From positions 319,501 through 383,500 of the forward strand of contig CM049319.1 in NCBI GenBank assembly GCA_026874595.1: a DNA stretch of 64,000 bases. The letters are read 5' to 3'. How positions within the stretch are numbered: position 1 is the stretch's first letter; every line of letters begins with the position of its first letter. The stretch is from Sipunculus nudus (Eukaryota > Annelida > Sipuncula > Golfingiida > Sipunculidae). A model generated the notes under the pieces. It saw only the letters and a program-made list of their open reading frames with translations. It ran no database searches and was not told the DNA's origin. The translations under genes and the position numbers were made by a program. Positions 12,567 through 24,753 of the stretch are shown here, piece by piece.

Positions 12567-13299
12567 TGTTGCATGGACGTCACCCGGACATCGGAGGATG
12601 GCGCCACGAAGTGGTGTGGTCGCCCCCGTTTCCACGCGTATGGATCCACCCCACTATCAGTGACTACTGACGCGCTTTGAGAAACATAAACACTATTCTG
12701 GGACCATTCAGTACTGGTTTTGCAGTTCTGACGGCGCTATCGTTTCTCTCAAGCAAAACCACAAACTTCTGCGGTTTCCACCCATTGTTGAAAGCCTATA
12801 AAACGAACTCGCCTGCAGTACTAGGCGGGACTATTGATTTTGCTACGCCACGTTACTGTTTTCCCCGGGGACCGTGACCGTGGGCTCTTGGTCCCCAAGC
12901 CCATGGAATGCCATGAACCACGCTATAAACTTTATTATGTAGGAAGAGGAGAGACTTTATGTTTTCTGGTGCCACATGGATTAATACAGGACTTCAGTTT
13001 TGTGTGTGCCCGAACTATGTGTTGATGATGGACTTCAGTTTCTCGTATACCGGATTCAGTTAAGTATTTCGTTGCAGTTCGTTATTTAGAGACTCAGTTT
13101 TTCTTCAGAGACTTTGTTATAAATTACGTTATGTATTGACTATTATATTATTTGTGTACGAATGTAAATATTGTAATATATTAATATAGCAATGTTTTTG
13201 CACCCATATTTTGGTTACGTATTCATTTGAAGAGAACGTGTCTGAGCATATGTGTTACGGTTCGGCCTGAGTTGTTTGGTGTGAAAAGGGACCGTAACA
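12567..13299 (+). repeat. 5' LTR of element A
   Basis: It begins TGTTGCATGG and ends GGGACCGTAACA. Its near-identical partner is at 18499-19230. Short open frames inside it occur in both LTRs and are not genes. Confidence 0.93.
12797..12803 (+). promoter_or_regulatory. TATA box of the element A LTR
   Basis: TATAAAA lies 230 bases into the LTR in the context 'gcctataaaacgaac', and it is repeated at the same place in the 3' LTR. It is a plausible pol II promoter motif for the genomic RNA. Confidence 0.5.
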
Positions 13300-13301
13300 T
13301 A

Positions 13302-13319
13302 ATGGCGACCGCGACGAGA
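13302..13319 (+). other. Primer binding site of element A
   Basis: It begins TGGCGACCGCGACGAG two bases after the LTR. TGG pairs with the CCA end of a tRNA. The first eight bases resemble the tRNA-Arg-type site of mdg1/412 elements, recalled from general knowledge, so the tRNA identity is an inference. It differs from the site in element B. Confidence 0.55.
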
Positions 13320-13455
13320 CCCGTATTTCGTTATAAAGGCTATATTTGGATGTAAATTTCACAGTGGTCTCTATAACTTCTAGTTATTGAACTAGTATTT
13401 AACTACAATTGAACTCGTATATTTCTCAGACACGTTATCTTGATACTTTGCAAAT

Positions 13456-14760
13456 ATGGGTTCGGAATTTAAACCAAATGAAATTCTACCACAATTAAGA
13501 GAAAATAGGAGCTTATTGTTTACGTTAAAGAAAAATGAACTTTAAGTTATTGCTCTACATTTAAATATTGACATCATGGAGGTATACACTGTAGAGGGTT
13601 TAAGAAATGTACTTAAGAAATCATTATATGGTGATGTAGAAAGTAAAGAGGAATCTGATTTGGAGGAAAAACCTATTAAGGAACCTCTTGGGGCAACAGC
13701 TATTGACCCGATAGAACTAGAATTGAGAAAGTATGAACTTAAATTGAAATATGAAGCTCAAATCCGTAGATGTGAAATCGAAAGAGAAACGCAAATTAAG
13801 TTGAAAGAGTTAGAGTTACAAAATCCTCAAAATTGTAAAGCACATGAGCCGTCTGAATTCCTATTCAGAAATTCGACAAAAGTACCTCCCTTCAATGAAA
13901 ATTAAGTGGAGCGTTATTTCAGTTATTTTGAACGGGGGGCCACTTTAATGGCTTGGCCTAAAGGCCAGTGGACCCTGTTGTTACAAAGCGTTCTGGTTGG
14001 TCGCGCACAGGACGTTTACACTGCGCTCACAGACGAACAATGCAGGGATTACGACACTGTAAAAGAGGTCATTCTGAGAGCCTATGAATTAGTCCCCGAA
14101 GCGTATCGCTTAAAATTTAGGAATGCCACAAAAAGAGAAAATCAAACTCATGTTGAATATGCTAGAGACAAAGAAAGTGCATTTAATAGATGGTGTCAGT
14201 CTATGACAATTGGTCAGGATTTTGAAAAACTCAAACAACTGATTTTGATAGAAGAGTTCAAAAGGCATATCCGTAGTGACATTAAAATATTTTTGGATGA
14301 ACATAAAGTAAGAAATGTGAACGAGGCTGGTGTCCTGGCAGATGAATTTGCCTTGACGCACCGCCCCAGTTATACCAGTCACAGGAGGAGGTATGGTGAG
14401 AAAAGAGAGGGTAGCAAAAGCCCAAAACTGGGTCGGAGAAAGGGTAGTCCCTACTATCGGGGTCACTCCGGCACAGGTAAACCACGGTCCGATAATGGTA
14501 AACCCCAGTATAAAAGTCAATCTGACTCTCCTGCTCAACATAAAGAGGGACAACCTAGGACTGGACCCAAATATTGTACATACTGTGAGTTCAAGGGGCA
14601 TACAGAATCTGAGTGTTATAGAAAAAGATACGGTCAAAGTAAGCCTAAACCTAATGCATTAACTGTTACGCAGAGCATGAAACCGGTAACAATGCCCAGT
14701 AAACTAGAGACTAAAGGTGAAACACAAAGCCCTGTCCACGAGAGCTTTCAGCCCTTTGTG
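13456..14760 (+). pseudogene. gag: Gag region of element A (disrupted)
   Basis: The first ATG is at 13456, in the same frame as all later domains except RNase H. The N-terminal part is charged and helical (an E/K-rich coiled segment at about 13700-13830), followed by a capsid-like region containing RYFSYFERGA and a tail rich in Ser/Arg/Lys. A CCHC zinc knuckle (C-x2-C-x4-H-x4-C) is encoded at 14575-14616. Two in-frame TAA codons at 13543-13545 and 13903-13905 break the frame, so a full Gag cannot be made by normal translation. The domain is otherwise well kept, which fits a young insertion. Confidence 0.85.
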
Positions 14761-15378
14761 TCAGATGGCTTTGTTCAGTTAGAGGGTAACCATGCAAGAA
14801 AGGCCCGTGTTAAAATCTTAAGGGATACCGGGGCAACCCAAAGCCTCGTTTTGAAATCTGTTCTTCCCTTCTCTAAAGAGAGTTACGCGGGGTGTTCAGT
14901 TCTAGTCCAGGGCGTTAATTCGGAATTTTTAGAAGTTCCATTACACAGAGTGAAACTAGAATCTGATTTAGTCTCTGAATTTGTAACTGTAGGAGTGTGT
15001 TCAAAGTTGCCAGTAGAGGGCGTTTCGCTCCTCCTAGGCAACGATTTAGCTGGTGACAGAGTGAAAATTGATCCCAGAATGACAAAATTGCCGAGCACTG
15101 ATAGGGACACAGACCTGCTCCAGCAGGAGTTTCCGGGCGTATTTCCAGGCTGTGTAGTGACTCGAGCGATGAGTAAAAAGGCAAGTCTGAAACCAGAGAG
15201 TTCTGTACTTGACCTCTCGCAAACCTTTATGGCGCATTCAAACGACGACGTCAGTGGCTTAAAGCCCGTTACGCGAGTAAATGTCAAATCGCCCGCATGT
15301 GACCCAAGTGGCACACCCAGTCCAAAGGACTCGACTACAAATGTAGTACAGGGCAAACAGACCCTGAATAGAAATCTC
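14761..15378 (+). pseudogene. pro: Retropepsin-type protease of element A plus linker
   Basis: The active-site motif DTGA is encoded at 14824-14835, preceded by the hydrophobic ILR. A LLLGNDLAG stretch about 70 residues later corresponds to the conserved C-terminal G-rich part of retropepsins. A Ser/Thr/Pro-rich linker follows to an in-frame TAA at 15379-15381. The protease domain itself has no break. It is in the same frame as Gag upstream and integrase downstream, pointing to one ancestral polyprotein. Confidence 0.85.
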
Positions 15379-15381
15379 TAA

Positions 15382-17025
15382 AGGAGTACAAACGGCGTGA
15401 AATCGCCTGATCAAAATGGGCATGAACAGTTAAAGAAGGATAGGAGTGTAAAGAATGTAGAAGTTAGCATGAAAACTGATGATTTAATAGCAATGCAAAA
15501 GAAAGATCCTGATATTGCCTCCCTTAGAGAAAATGCCTTGACCAAAGAGGAAGCAGATAAAGTTCCAACTTGTTTCACCTTACAGAATGATGTACTAGTC
15601 AGAAAATATAGACCTCCCACCGTACCAGCGGACGAAACGTGGAAAACTCTTTATCAAATTGTAGTTCCCCCCGAGTATCGCCCAGAAATCTTAAAACTTG
15701 CACATGATCATCCTATGGCAGGACATTTGGGTGTCAGGAAAACCAAACACAAAATTCTCCAACACTTCTATTGGCCCAAGTTAAAACGAGACGTGGCGAA
15801 ATACTGTAAAACTTGTCATGTGTGTCAAATGATTGGAAAACCAACCCACCAAATTAGTCCTGCGCCACTCTCACCCATACCAACAACACATGATGCGTTT
15901 GAATCAGTAATACTTGACTGTGTAGGACCGCTAAGAAAAACTAAACATGGCAATGAATATGTTCTAACAATCATGTGTACTGCAACTAGATTTCCAGAAG
16001 CTATTCCTCTTAGAACTATATCTGCAAAGAAAATTGTTGAAGCTCTGGTTAATTTTTTTACTACTTTTGGCTTACCAAGAACAATACAAACGGATCAAGG
16101 TTCAAATTTCATGTCAAATATATTTGCCCAGGTTATGGCAGAGCTAGGCATAAAACACTACAAATCCAGTGCCTACCATCCTGAGAGTCAAGGTGCTCTA
16201 GAGCGATTTCACCAAACTCTCAAAAACATGATTAGAGCTTATTGTCTTGACAGTGGGAACCAGTGGGATGAGGGTTTACCCTTTTTGATATTTGCAGCCC
16301 GAGAAGCAGTGCAAGAAAGCTTAGGGTTTAGCCCTTTTGAATTAGTGTATGGGCACTGTGTAAGAGGCCCCCTGGCGGTGTTAAAAGACACTTGGATGGA
16401 AAACAGTTGTCAAAGTAGCTTGTTAAAATATGTTCAGGAATTCAAGGAGAAATTAAGTAGGGCAAATGAAATCGCCCAAGAACATTTAAAGAAAGCCCAA
16501 AACAAAATGAAAGTATGGTATGACAAAAAGACGACAAAAAGAGAATTTAAACCTGGTGATAAAGTTCTGGTATTATTCCCAATTCCAGGACATCCCCTGC
16601 AAGCAAAATACTCTGGACCATACAAAGTTGAGAAGAAATCAGATTTGAATTATGTGATTGATACTCCTGATCGTAGAAAGTCGCAACAACTTTGTCATAT
16701 AAATATGTTGAAAGAATATCATGACAGATCAGCGGAAACATGTCAATCTAGTCCTCCCCAAACAAATTTGGTACTCATTAAAGAAACTGAAGAGAATGCC
16801 GAGGATGTTCTCATGAAGAAAACTGAACATCCTGTAAAACTGAACAACTCTGATATTTTAAATAATTTAGATCAGAAATTGTCACATTTGGATTTCGATC
16901 AGTTATCAGAGTTGAAGGAAATCCTGCTAAATTATGACTCTTTATTTCCTGATGTCCCCAGTAGAACTAATGTACTACAGCATGATGTAGACGTAGGAGA
17001 TGCTTCCCCTATTAAACAGGCACCA
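15382..17025 (+). pseudogene. int: Integrase of element A, placed upstream of RT
   Basis: The domains run in order. The HHCC zinc-binding region contains GHLGVRKTKHK, then HFYWP and CKTCHVCQ (about 15715-15835). In the catalytic core, Asp is in ILDCVGPL (codon 15916), Asp in TDQGSN (codon 16093) and Glu in GALERFH (codon 16201); 35 residues separate the last two, as expected for D,D35E. A C-terminal GPY-type motif (YSGPYKV) lies near 16615. The frame then runs through an acidic linker into RT. A TAA at 17026-17028 separates it from RT. Its position before RT is the notable point: canonical gypsy elements place integrase last. Confidence 0.9.
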
Positions 17026-17028
17026 TAA

Positions 17029-18047
17029 AGAGCTGGTCCCCAAAAGTTACAAGCCATAAAGAATGAAATCAAGTATATGATAGAGAATGATATTATTGAA
17101 AACAGCAGTAGTGCCTGGAGTTCCCCATGTTTGTTGATAAAGAAGCCTGATATCACCTACAGATTTTGTACAGACTATCGAAAAGTTAACACTGTAACAA
17201 TAACAGATACTTACCCTTTGCCCCGGGTGGAAGATTGCTTTGATAGGATTGGATCAGCTACGTATATTAGCAAGTTAGATCTGTTAAAAGGTTATTGGCA
17301 GGTACCTCTTACCGAACGGGCTAAGCAAATATCTGCGTTTGTAACGCCAAACGGTTTGTTCCAGTACAAAGTTATGCCCTTCGGAATGAAAAATGCGCCA
17401 GCCTGCTTCATGAGACTTATGAATTGTGTATTATCTGGCTTAGATAACTGTACTTGCTATATTGATGATGTTGTTGTATACAATCACATATGGGAAGGTC
17501 ATAAACAAAGTTTGGTAGAACTCTTTGAGAGACTGAAAAAAGCAGGATTGACAGTTAATCTTGCCAAGAGTGATTTTTGTCGTGCAACTGTAACATATTT
17601 AGGGCACGAAGTAGGTCAAGGTTGTGTAAAACCAATTGCCAGTAAAGTATCTGCTATCGTAGAATTTCCAGTTCCTACTAATCGCAAGGAACTAATGTTA
17701 TTCTTAGGAATGACTGGGTATTACAGGAAATTTTGTCAGAACTTTGCAGAAGTTGTAAATCCGTTAACGGACCTATTGAAAAAGGACAAAAAATTCCATT
17801 GGAATAAAAACTGTCAAAATGCTTTTGAAAGAGCCAAAGCTATATTACAAAGTGCCCCTGTGTTACAGGCTCCAAATTTTGATAAGCCGTTTTCTCTCAT
17901 GACGGATGCCAGCGATTGCGGTGTAGGCGCTGTGCTCATCCAAGACGATGACTTTAACAGAAGTCATCCGGTTTGCTACTATTCAAAGAAATTTTTACCT
18001 CATCAAAAGAATTATTCCACTATTGAAAGGAAACTCTGTCTCTATTG
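17029..18047 (+). pseudogene. pol: Reverse transcriptase and start of RNase H of element A
   Basis: It is in frame with the upstream domains after the TAA at 17026. It shows FCTDYRKVN, then SKLDLLKGYWQVPL, FGMKNAP and the catalytic YIDD (codons 17458-17469), followed by LGHEV and FLGMTGYYRKF, all typical of Ty3/gypsy RT. The first RNase H block (LMTDASDCGVGAVL) follows. The frame ends at TGA (18046-18048) because of a frameshift near 18030-18047, inside the RNase H Glu-containing segment. Confidence 0.9.
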
Positions 18048-18263
18048 ATGGCGTTACGGCACTTTGAAGTATATTTGGGCTCTACGCCTTATGATATAAC
18101 TGTTTATACAGATCATAATCCCATAACATTTCTTCATAAGATGAAGAATAATCATCAGAGATTAATGAGATGGAGTCTAGCCCTGTCAGAGTTTAACCTA
18201 GTTATCAAACACATCAAGGGCTCCGATAACATAATCGCTGATACGTTATCAAGACGTCATTAA
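18045..18263 (+). pseudogene. C-terminal RNase H fragment of element A
   Basis: This is a different frame from the RT. It encodes HFEVYLGS, then VYTDHNPITFLHKM with the third RNase H Asp, and ends IKGSDNIIADTLSRRH, the usual end of gypsy RNase H. A TAA follows at 18261-18263. Nothing coding follows before the 3' LTR, so no integrase or envelope lies downstream. Confidence 0.88.
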
Positions 18264-18487
18264 TTTTGATCTGATGATTGACTCTTGTTATAGCCTCGGA
18301 TATGTTCTGTCCTTTGGAAGAGTTGTATTACATATATTACATGTATTAAGATATTGCTGATTATACTATTTGTGATGATGATAATTAATTAGCTTTGAGA
18401 AGCATAAACTAATGCTTAAAAATGTCAAACTACTCATATATTCGTCATACAGTGCTAATGCTTTGCTCTCCTTACCTTCTTTCTTTT

Positions 18488-18498
18488 AAGGATGGGGG
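18488..18498 (+). other. Polypurine tract of element A
   Basis: AAGGATGGGGG directly abuts the TG of the 3' LTR, the expected plus-strand primer position. Confidence 0.75.
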
Positions 18499-19230
18499 TG
18501 TTGCACGGACGTCACCAGGACATCGGAGGATGGCGCCACGAAATGGTGTGGTCGCCCCCGTTTCCACGCGTATGGATCCACCCCGCTCTCAGTGACTACT
18601 GACGCGCTTTGAGAAACATAAACACTATTCTGGGACCATTCAGTACTGGTTTTGCAGTTCTGACGGCGCTATCGTTTCTCTCAAGCAAAACCACAAACTT
18701 CTGCGGTTTCCACCCATTGTTGAAAGCCTATAAAACGAACTCGCCTGCAGTACTAGGTGGGACTATTGATTTTGCTACGCCACGTTACTGTTTTCCCCGG
18801 GGACCGTGACCGTGGGCTCTTGGTCCCCAAGCCCATGGAATGCCATGAACCACGCTATAAACTTTATTATGTAGGAAGAGGAGAGACTTTATGTTTTCTG
18901 GTGCCACATGGATTAATACAGGACTTCAGTTTTGTGTGTGCCCGAACTATGTGTTGATGATGGACTTCAGTTTCTCGTATACCGGATTCAGTTAAGTATT
19001 TCGTTGCAGTTCGTTATTTACAGACTCAGTTTTTCTTCAGAGACTTTGTTATAAATTACGTTATGTATTGACTATTATATTATTTGTATAGAATGTAAAT
19101 ATTGTAATATATTAATATAGCAATGTTTTTGCACCCATAGTTTGGTTACGTATTCATTTGAAGATAACGTGTCTGAGCATATGTGTTACGGTTCGGCCTG
19201 AGTTGTTTGGTGTGAAAAGGGACCGTAACA
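18499..19230 (+). repeat. 3' LTR of element A
   Basis: It starts TGTTGCACGG and ends ACCGTAACA, followed by the CCGT duplication and the remainder of the 68-bp minisatellite unit. Confidence 0.93.
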
Positions 19231-19910
19231 CCGTGAGGGTAAGCAAGGATCAGTGCTGTAGTAGAGTCCACACTATCCTAGTCCATGTCTGCCTCCTTTG
19301 AAAAATCAACTCCGAGTCTTACCAAAAATAATTATCTTTATTACAGTTTACTGTAAACAAGACAGAGATATTCACATTTTCTCTCATTTTCACATATTAG
19401 AGGTTGTTGGCACCCTGAATGCAGAGATGGTTTCCAGTCAATGTGCAAGTACTCTGGATTTGAGCTGGGCATGACCTGGAAGTATGTCCTATTAATTCTT
19501 TACTTCAGTCTGAAAGTATACTCATGTAACCCTTCCCACAGAGGTTAAATTGTGTTTAATTGATGGCCCATACCCAAGGTATTCAACGATTTTTTGCCTT
19601 GTTTATTGATAGTTGAATTAAATTTGCAGGCACCTTTTAGCATGCATGACAAGGGGGTGTATGAGTTCATGTATTCAAATGCAAATGATATTTGTCGAAA
19701 GACTGAGAATTTGACAAGAAAATCTTAGCTGCATACAAACAAGGCCTACAGGCCTAATGCGAACCTGTGCAAAGTTTGGGACATTGTGAATGGAGGTTTA
19801 TTTTTTAAATTTAATATTGAACCTTTTAAGTCCTGCATGTCTACCTTAGTCATTATGATTTCAGCAAAATGGACATTTCGGACCTGCAAGTTTCAGACTA
19901 GGACATTTAA
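19231..19910 (+). other. End of the minisatellite, then sequence without recognised features
   Basis: 19231-19267 is the right part of the 68-bp unit interrupted by element A. From about 19268 to 19910 I see no gene, repeat terminus or tandem structure. Confidence 0.6.
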
Positions 19911-22595
19911 AAACTAGAATATGGGTAGTCGACAAGCGACTATGTGTATCCGCAGAAATCAGAGTGGGACGGTTGAAGTGAGGCATGGATTAAGTGGTAA
20001 GGGGAATAGAGTGAGGTGTGTTGTATATTAGCATGGATGTCTGCAGCTTAAACGTGAATATAGGTGGTGCCACCTGTCATAAAATCGAAAAAAATTGTCC
20101 AGGATGTATAAACCTGCAAAACTTCAGGAGGATAAGTCAAACCACTGCTGAGATGAGTGATTTTATCCCAAGGCATATGAACCGATGGACGCTGTGCAAA
20201 AAAGGTTGCAGGTGGCGCCACCAATTTTGCCTATGATGAAGAGCTATGTGAGATCTATACACATGCATAATTTTGGCCCAATCGGTCAAACGGTTCCCAA
20301 GATATGAGCTTGGATGTCTGCAGAGTAAACGTGAATGTAGGTGGCGCCACCTGTCATAAAATCGAGAAACCTGTCCAGGATGTATAAACCTGCAAAATTT
20401 CAGGTGGATAAGTCAAACCACTGCTGAGATATGAGTGATATTATCCCAAGGCAGATGAACAGATGGACGCTGTACAAAAATGGTTGCAGGTGGGGCCACC
20501 AGTTTTGCCTATGATGAAGAGCTATGCGAGATCTATATACATGCAAAATTTTGGCCCAAACGGTTCCCGAGATATGAGCTTGGATGTCTGCAGAGTAAAC
20601 GTGAATGTAGGTGGCGCCACCTGTCATAAAATCAAATAAACTGTCCAGGATGTATAAACCTGCAAAACTTCACGTGGATAAGTCAAACCACTGCTGCGAT
20701 ATGAGTGATTTTATCCCAAGGCAGATGCACAGATGGGTGCTGTGCATTAATGGTTGCAAGTGGCGCCACCAGTTTTGCCTATGATGAAGAGCTATGTGAG
20801 ATCTATACACTTGCAAAATTTTGGCCCAAACGGTTCCCGAGATATGAGCTTGGATGACTGCAGAGTAAACGTGAATGTAGGTGGCGCCACCTGTCATAAA
20901 ATCAAATAAACTGTCCAGGATGTATAAACCTGCAAAGTTTCAAGTGGATAAGTCGAACCAATGCTGAGATATGAGTGATATTATCCCAAGCAAGTGAAAA
21001 GATGGACGCTGTACAAAATTGGTTGCAGGTGGGGCCACCAGTTTTTCCTATGATGAAAAGCTATGTGAGATCTATACACATGCAAAATTTTGGCCCAAAC
21101 GGTTCCCGAGATATGAGCTTGGATGTCTGCAGAGTAAACGTGAATGTAGGTGGCGCCACCTGTCATAAAATCAAATAAACTGTCCAGGATGTATAAACCT
21201 GCAACATTTCAGGTGGATAAGTCAAACCACTGCTGCGATATGAGTGATTTTATCCCAAGGCAGATGCACAGATGGGTGCTGTGCATTAATAGTTGCAGGT
21301 GGCGCCACCACTTTTGCCTATGATGAAGAGCTATGTGAGATCTATACACATGCAAAATTTTGGCCCAAACGGTTCCCGAGATATGAGCTTGGATGTCTGC
21401 AGAGTAAACGTGAATGTAGATGGCGCCACCTGTCATAAAATCAAATAAACTGTCCAGGATGTTTAAACCTGCAAAGTTTCAGGTGGATAAGTCAAACCAC
21501 TGCTCAGATATGAGTGATATTATCCCAAGCAGATGAAAAGATGGACGCTGTACAAAATTGGTTGCAGGTGGCGCCACCAGTTTTGCCTACGATGAAGAGC
21601 TATGTGAGATCTATACACATGCAAAAATTTTGGCCCAAACGGTTCCCGAGATATGAGCTTGGATGTCTGCAGAGTAAACGTGAATGTAGGTGGCGCCACC
21701 TGTCATAAAATCAAATAAACTGTCCAGGATGTATAAACCTGCAAAGTTTCAGGTGGATAAGTCAAACCACTGCTGAGATATCAGTGATATTATCCCAAGC
21801 AGATGAAAAGATGGACGCTGTACAAAATTGGTTGCAGGTGGGGCCACCAGTTTTGCCTATGATGAAAAGCTATGTGAGATCTATACACATGCAAAATTTT
21901 GGCCCAAACGGTTCCCGAGGTATGAGCTTGGATGTCTGCAGAGTAAAGTGAATGTAGGTGGCGCCACCTGTCATAAAATCAAAGAAACTGTCCAGGATGT
22001 ATAAACCTGCAACATTTCAGGTGGATAAGTCAAACCACTGCTGCGATATGAGTGATTTTATCCCAAGGCAGATGCACAGATGGGTGCTGTGCATTAATAG
22101 TTGAAGGTGGCGCCACCAGTTTTGCCTATGTTGAAGAGCTATATGTGAGATCTATAGACATGCGAAAATTTGGCCTAATCGGTCAAACGGTTCCCGAGAT
22201 ATGAGCTTGGATGTCTGCAGAGTAAACATGAATGTAGATGGTGCCACCTGTCATAAAATTAAGAAACCTGTCCAGGATGTATAAACCTGAAAAATTTCAG
22301 GTTGATAAGTCAAACCACTGCTGAGATATGAGTGATATTATCCTTAGGCAGATGAACAGATGGACGCTGTGCAAAAATGGTTGCAGGTGTTGCCACCATG
22401 TTTAGTGTATGTTATAAAGCTATTAAAGGGCTACATTTGTGCAATTTTTTTAGCCTGGTCGGTCAAACGGTTCCCGAGATATGCGGGTTTATGTGTGGGA
22501 ACAGACACACAAATGGACGCTGGGCAGCAAGAAAAGGTCAGAGGTCAACAAAAAATGAAGGTGCAGCAGTTCACACGTGACCTGATGATAAACCC
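19911..22595 (+). mobile_element. Hairpin-ended element with about nine 270-bp satellite units (copy 1, 3' truncated)
   Basis: It starts AAACTAGAAT, then has the hairpin GTAGTCG-ACAAG-CGACTA and TGTATCCGC. The interior is a tandem array of 270-bp units (GGTGGCGCCACC plus 'tgtcataaaatc' at 20340, 20610, 20880 and 21150), each with two versions of that 12-bp palindrome. The tail matches the tail of the complete copy at 39042-41081 as far as 'cagttcacacgtgacc', where a different repeat takes over. All open frames over the array are by-products of the repeat. Architecture suggests a non-autonomous Helitron/Helentron-type or pearl-like bivalve element; that assignment is inference. Confidence 0.7.
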
Positions 22596-23492
22596 GATTC
22601 ACTTAAAATGCAAACCAAGTTTTTCCAAACAGTTGAAAGATATAGTTCCAATAATCTGGGAATTCTGCATCTAAACATTGTGTCCAGATGTCTAGACGCT
22701 GTGTCTAGACGTCTAGACACATTGTCTAGACCCCCCCCCCCCCCAGAGCCAGGTCAGTTGCCATGCTGCCAGCATATTGTCAAATCTGTTTTCAAATACA
22801 GAAAGCCTTTTTCAATTGGCTACAATGCTTTCTTAAAACTGGATATACCCAATCTATTCTTATAAAACTGGCAGAACCCTACCATAGAATAATTCTTGTA
22901 AAGTTTAAACCAATCGGCTTAACAGTTTCATCATAAATCAGTGTATAAGCTAGAAGAGTTTAAAATTACATTTTCGCTTGTAAAAAACACATCAATGTAG
23001 ATGGCGCCACCAATACCTCAAAATCAGATATGACACATGTGACAAACATTGGTATAAAATTTGGTGATTATAGCTCTAGCCTTTTCTGAGATTTTAATTT
23101 TAGTGTGCTTTTTTGGACAGATGACTAAAGTTTAACCTCCTGTAACTCGGCCAAAAATCTCCGAACTGGAACCATTCGAACAAACTTGAGAGAGATTGTT
23201 CCAGGGATCATTTCTGTGAAATATTGGACAATTTGGCTGGACAGTTTCAGAGAAGAAGATTTTTAAAGGTTTTTAAGCTTTTTCTCTATAAAATCAAAAT
23301 TGATGCAGATACCCAATAATAAGCTCCAGGGTAGCAAGTTTCACATGTGACTAATTCTTACATGTAATTTGGAGCTGCTAGCTCTGAGGGTTTCCGACTT
23401 ACAGCCATGGACGGCGGAAAGCCAGCCCTGGACGGCGGACGGCTGACGGACGACGCTGCGCCATCGCATAAGCTCACAGGTTCGCTAAAAAT
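22596..23492 (-). repeat. Dispersed repeat family S, copy 1
   Basis: It shares its right end (CATCGCATAAGCTCACAGG, then TTCGCTAAAAATG) and much of its interior with 35823-36752. It contains clustered TCTAGAC words (22690-22731), a poly-C run, one GGCGCCACC motif (about 22999-23012) and a GGACGGCGGACGGCTGACGG stretch whose complement is the TCGTCCGTC signature of bivalve repeats. The element probably reads on the minus strand. Confidence 0.6.
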
Positions 23493-24753
23493 GTCATAAA
23501 AAATGAGGATCTAATGCAAACATTTGTTCATTATTTTGCTGTCTCAGTAGAATGATAATTAAAGTGATTTGCTTTGTTTTTTTCCATTTTTCTGCCCATT
23601 TTTAAAATGTTTGTTAATTATGAATAAAACATTTTCCTGTAAGCACTGTTGAATTTAATTTCATATCCTGTATGTATATGTGTATATACAAAGGTGTTTT
23701 AACTCCCATTCCCCTTCATCCCCCTCTGTTATTTAGTCCTTGTATTGGGGACAATATTTTTATTGCAACTGCATAAAATGTATTAAATAAAAAAAATATG
23801 TACAGAAGTGTTTGTAACTCTCGGGTCCCTTGTTCTGGATTTTCAATGTCAATTTCCTCCGTATCTATATGGTGTACAGGCAAATGGAAGAAAAATCGTC
23901 AATAACATTACCAGAGGTACCACTTGGAAATCATTCATGTGAAACCATATGACATGGATGATTCAGTACTTTTCAGTTATGCTATGTTTCCAGATAAACC
24001 ATATGACCTTGAAAGACATGTACCCTTTACAATTAGAGGTGTAATGGCTAGTTTGGTAATGATTTCTTTATAAGTTTATTAATAATATGCAAAATACAAA
24101 AATGTGATTTCACATTTAACAGTTCTTTCCTTTTAAATAATTATTATTCTTCCACTTTTCATCTGTTTTCATTGACACTTGCACATGATATACCCTACTA
24201 AAGCCAAAATAGTTTGGTGACTTGACCTATTTTTCAAATTTTCAATGTTGATTTTCCGTTTATCTATATGGTATTCAGACAAATGGATTAGAAACCTTTC
24301 ACCATATGTAGTTCCAAACATATCTGGTAGTACGGCTCTGAAATCACTGATGCGGAATCATATGATATAGATGACTCAGCACTTTTCAGTTAAGTTACAT
24401 TTCCAGACAAACCATGTGGCATAGAAAGGTGACATCTATACAGACATATGCCATTTTTAATGTAGGACTGCAGTTATAAACATGGTAGCGATATCTTTAA
24501 TACTTTCGGAATAATATGCAAATTACCAAAACATTATAGGTGGACATCCGTGACTGTCCCATGACAGTTACAAGTCCTCTAGTTATAACTAAAATGTTTC
24601 ATCTCATGACTGTCAGCTCTAACAGGGTTTCAATGTGCTTAAATTATAAATTTGTAACATAATTACAAACAGGTAAATTCTTGAATGTTACTTTCAACAT
24701 TTAATTGTCTTCTGTGTTTTAAAATGTTGCATTCTCTTTCAGAAACCATTTTT
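23493..24753 (+). repeat. Family R fragment and a diverged tandem duplication of about 400 bp
   Basis: 23500-23835 resembles the interior and 'gggtcccttgttc' end of family R. Then two related blocks, about 23840-24060 and 24240-24500, share 'ttttcaatgt', 'tctatatggt', 'gatgactcag/gatgattcag' and 'ttttcagtta' in the same order, an old duplication. No gene is seen. Confidence 0.5.

Larger units (their letters stand above)
12567..19230 (+). mobile_element. LTR retrotransposon A, Ty3/gypsy-type proteins with integrase before RT
   Basis: A complete element of 6,664 bp with two LTRs of 733 and 732 bp that differ at about 11 positions by eye (about 98.5% identical), so it inserted recently. The LTRs start TGTTGC and end GTAACA. 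The 4-bp target duplication is CCGT (12563-12566 and 19231-19234), in a 68-bp minisatellite unit. One reading frame from 13456 encodes, in order, Gag with a CCHC knuckle, an aspartic protease, an integrase with a GPY motif and then a gypsy-type RT. RNase H follows after a frameshift. This order matches Gmr1-like elements and not standard gypsy. Four in-frame TAA codons and one frameshift make this copy defective. No envelope-like frame is seen. Confidence 0.92.

Noticed and set aside
12677-13025. Short frames repeated at 18609-18957
   Set aside because: They lie in the two LTRs of element A and are identical or nearly so because the LTRs are.
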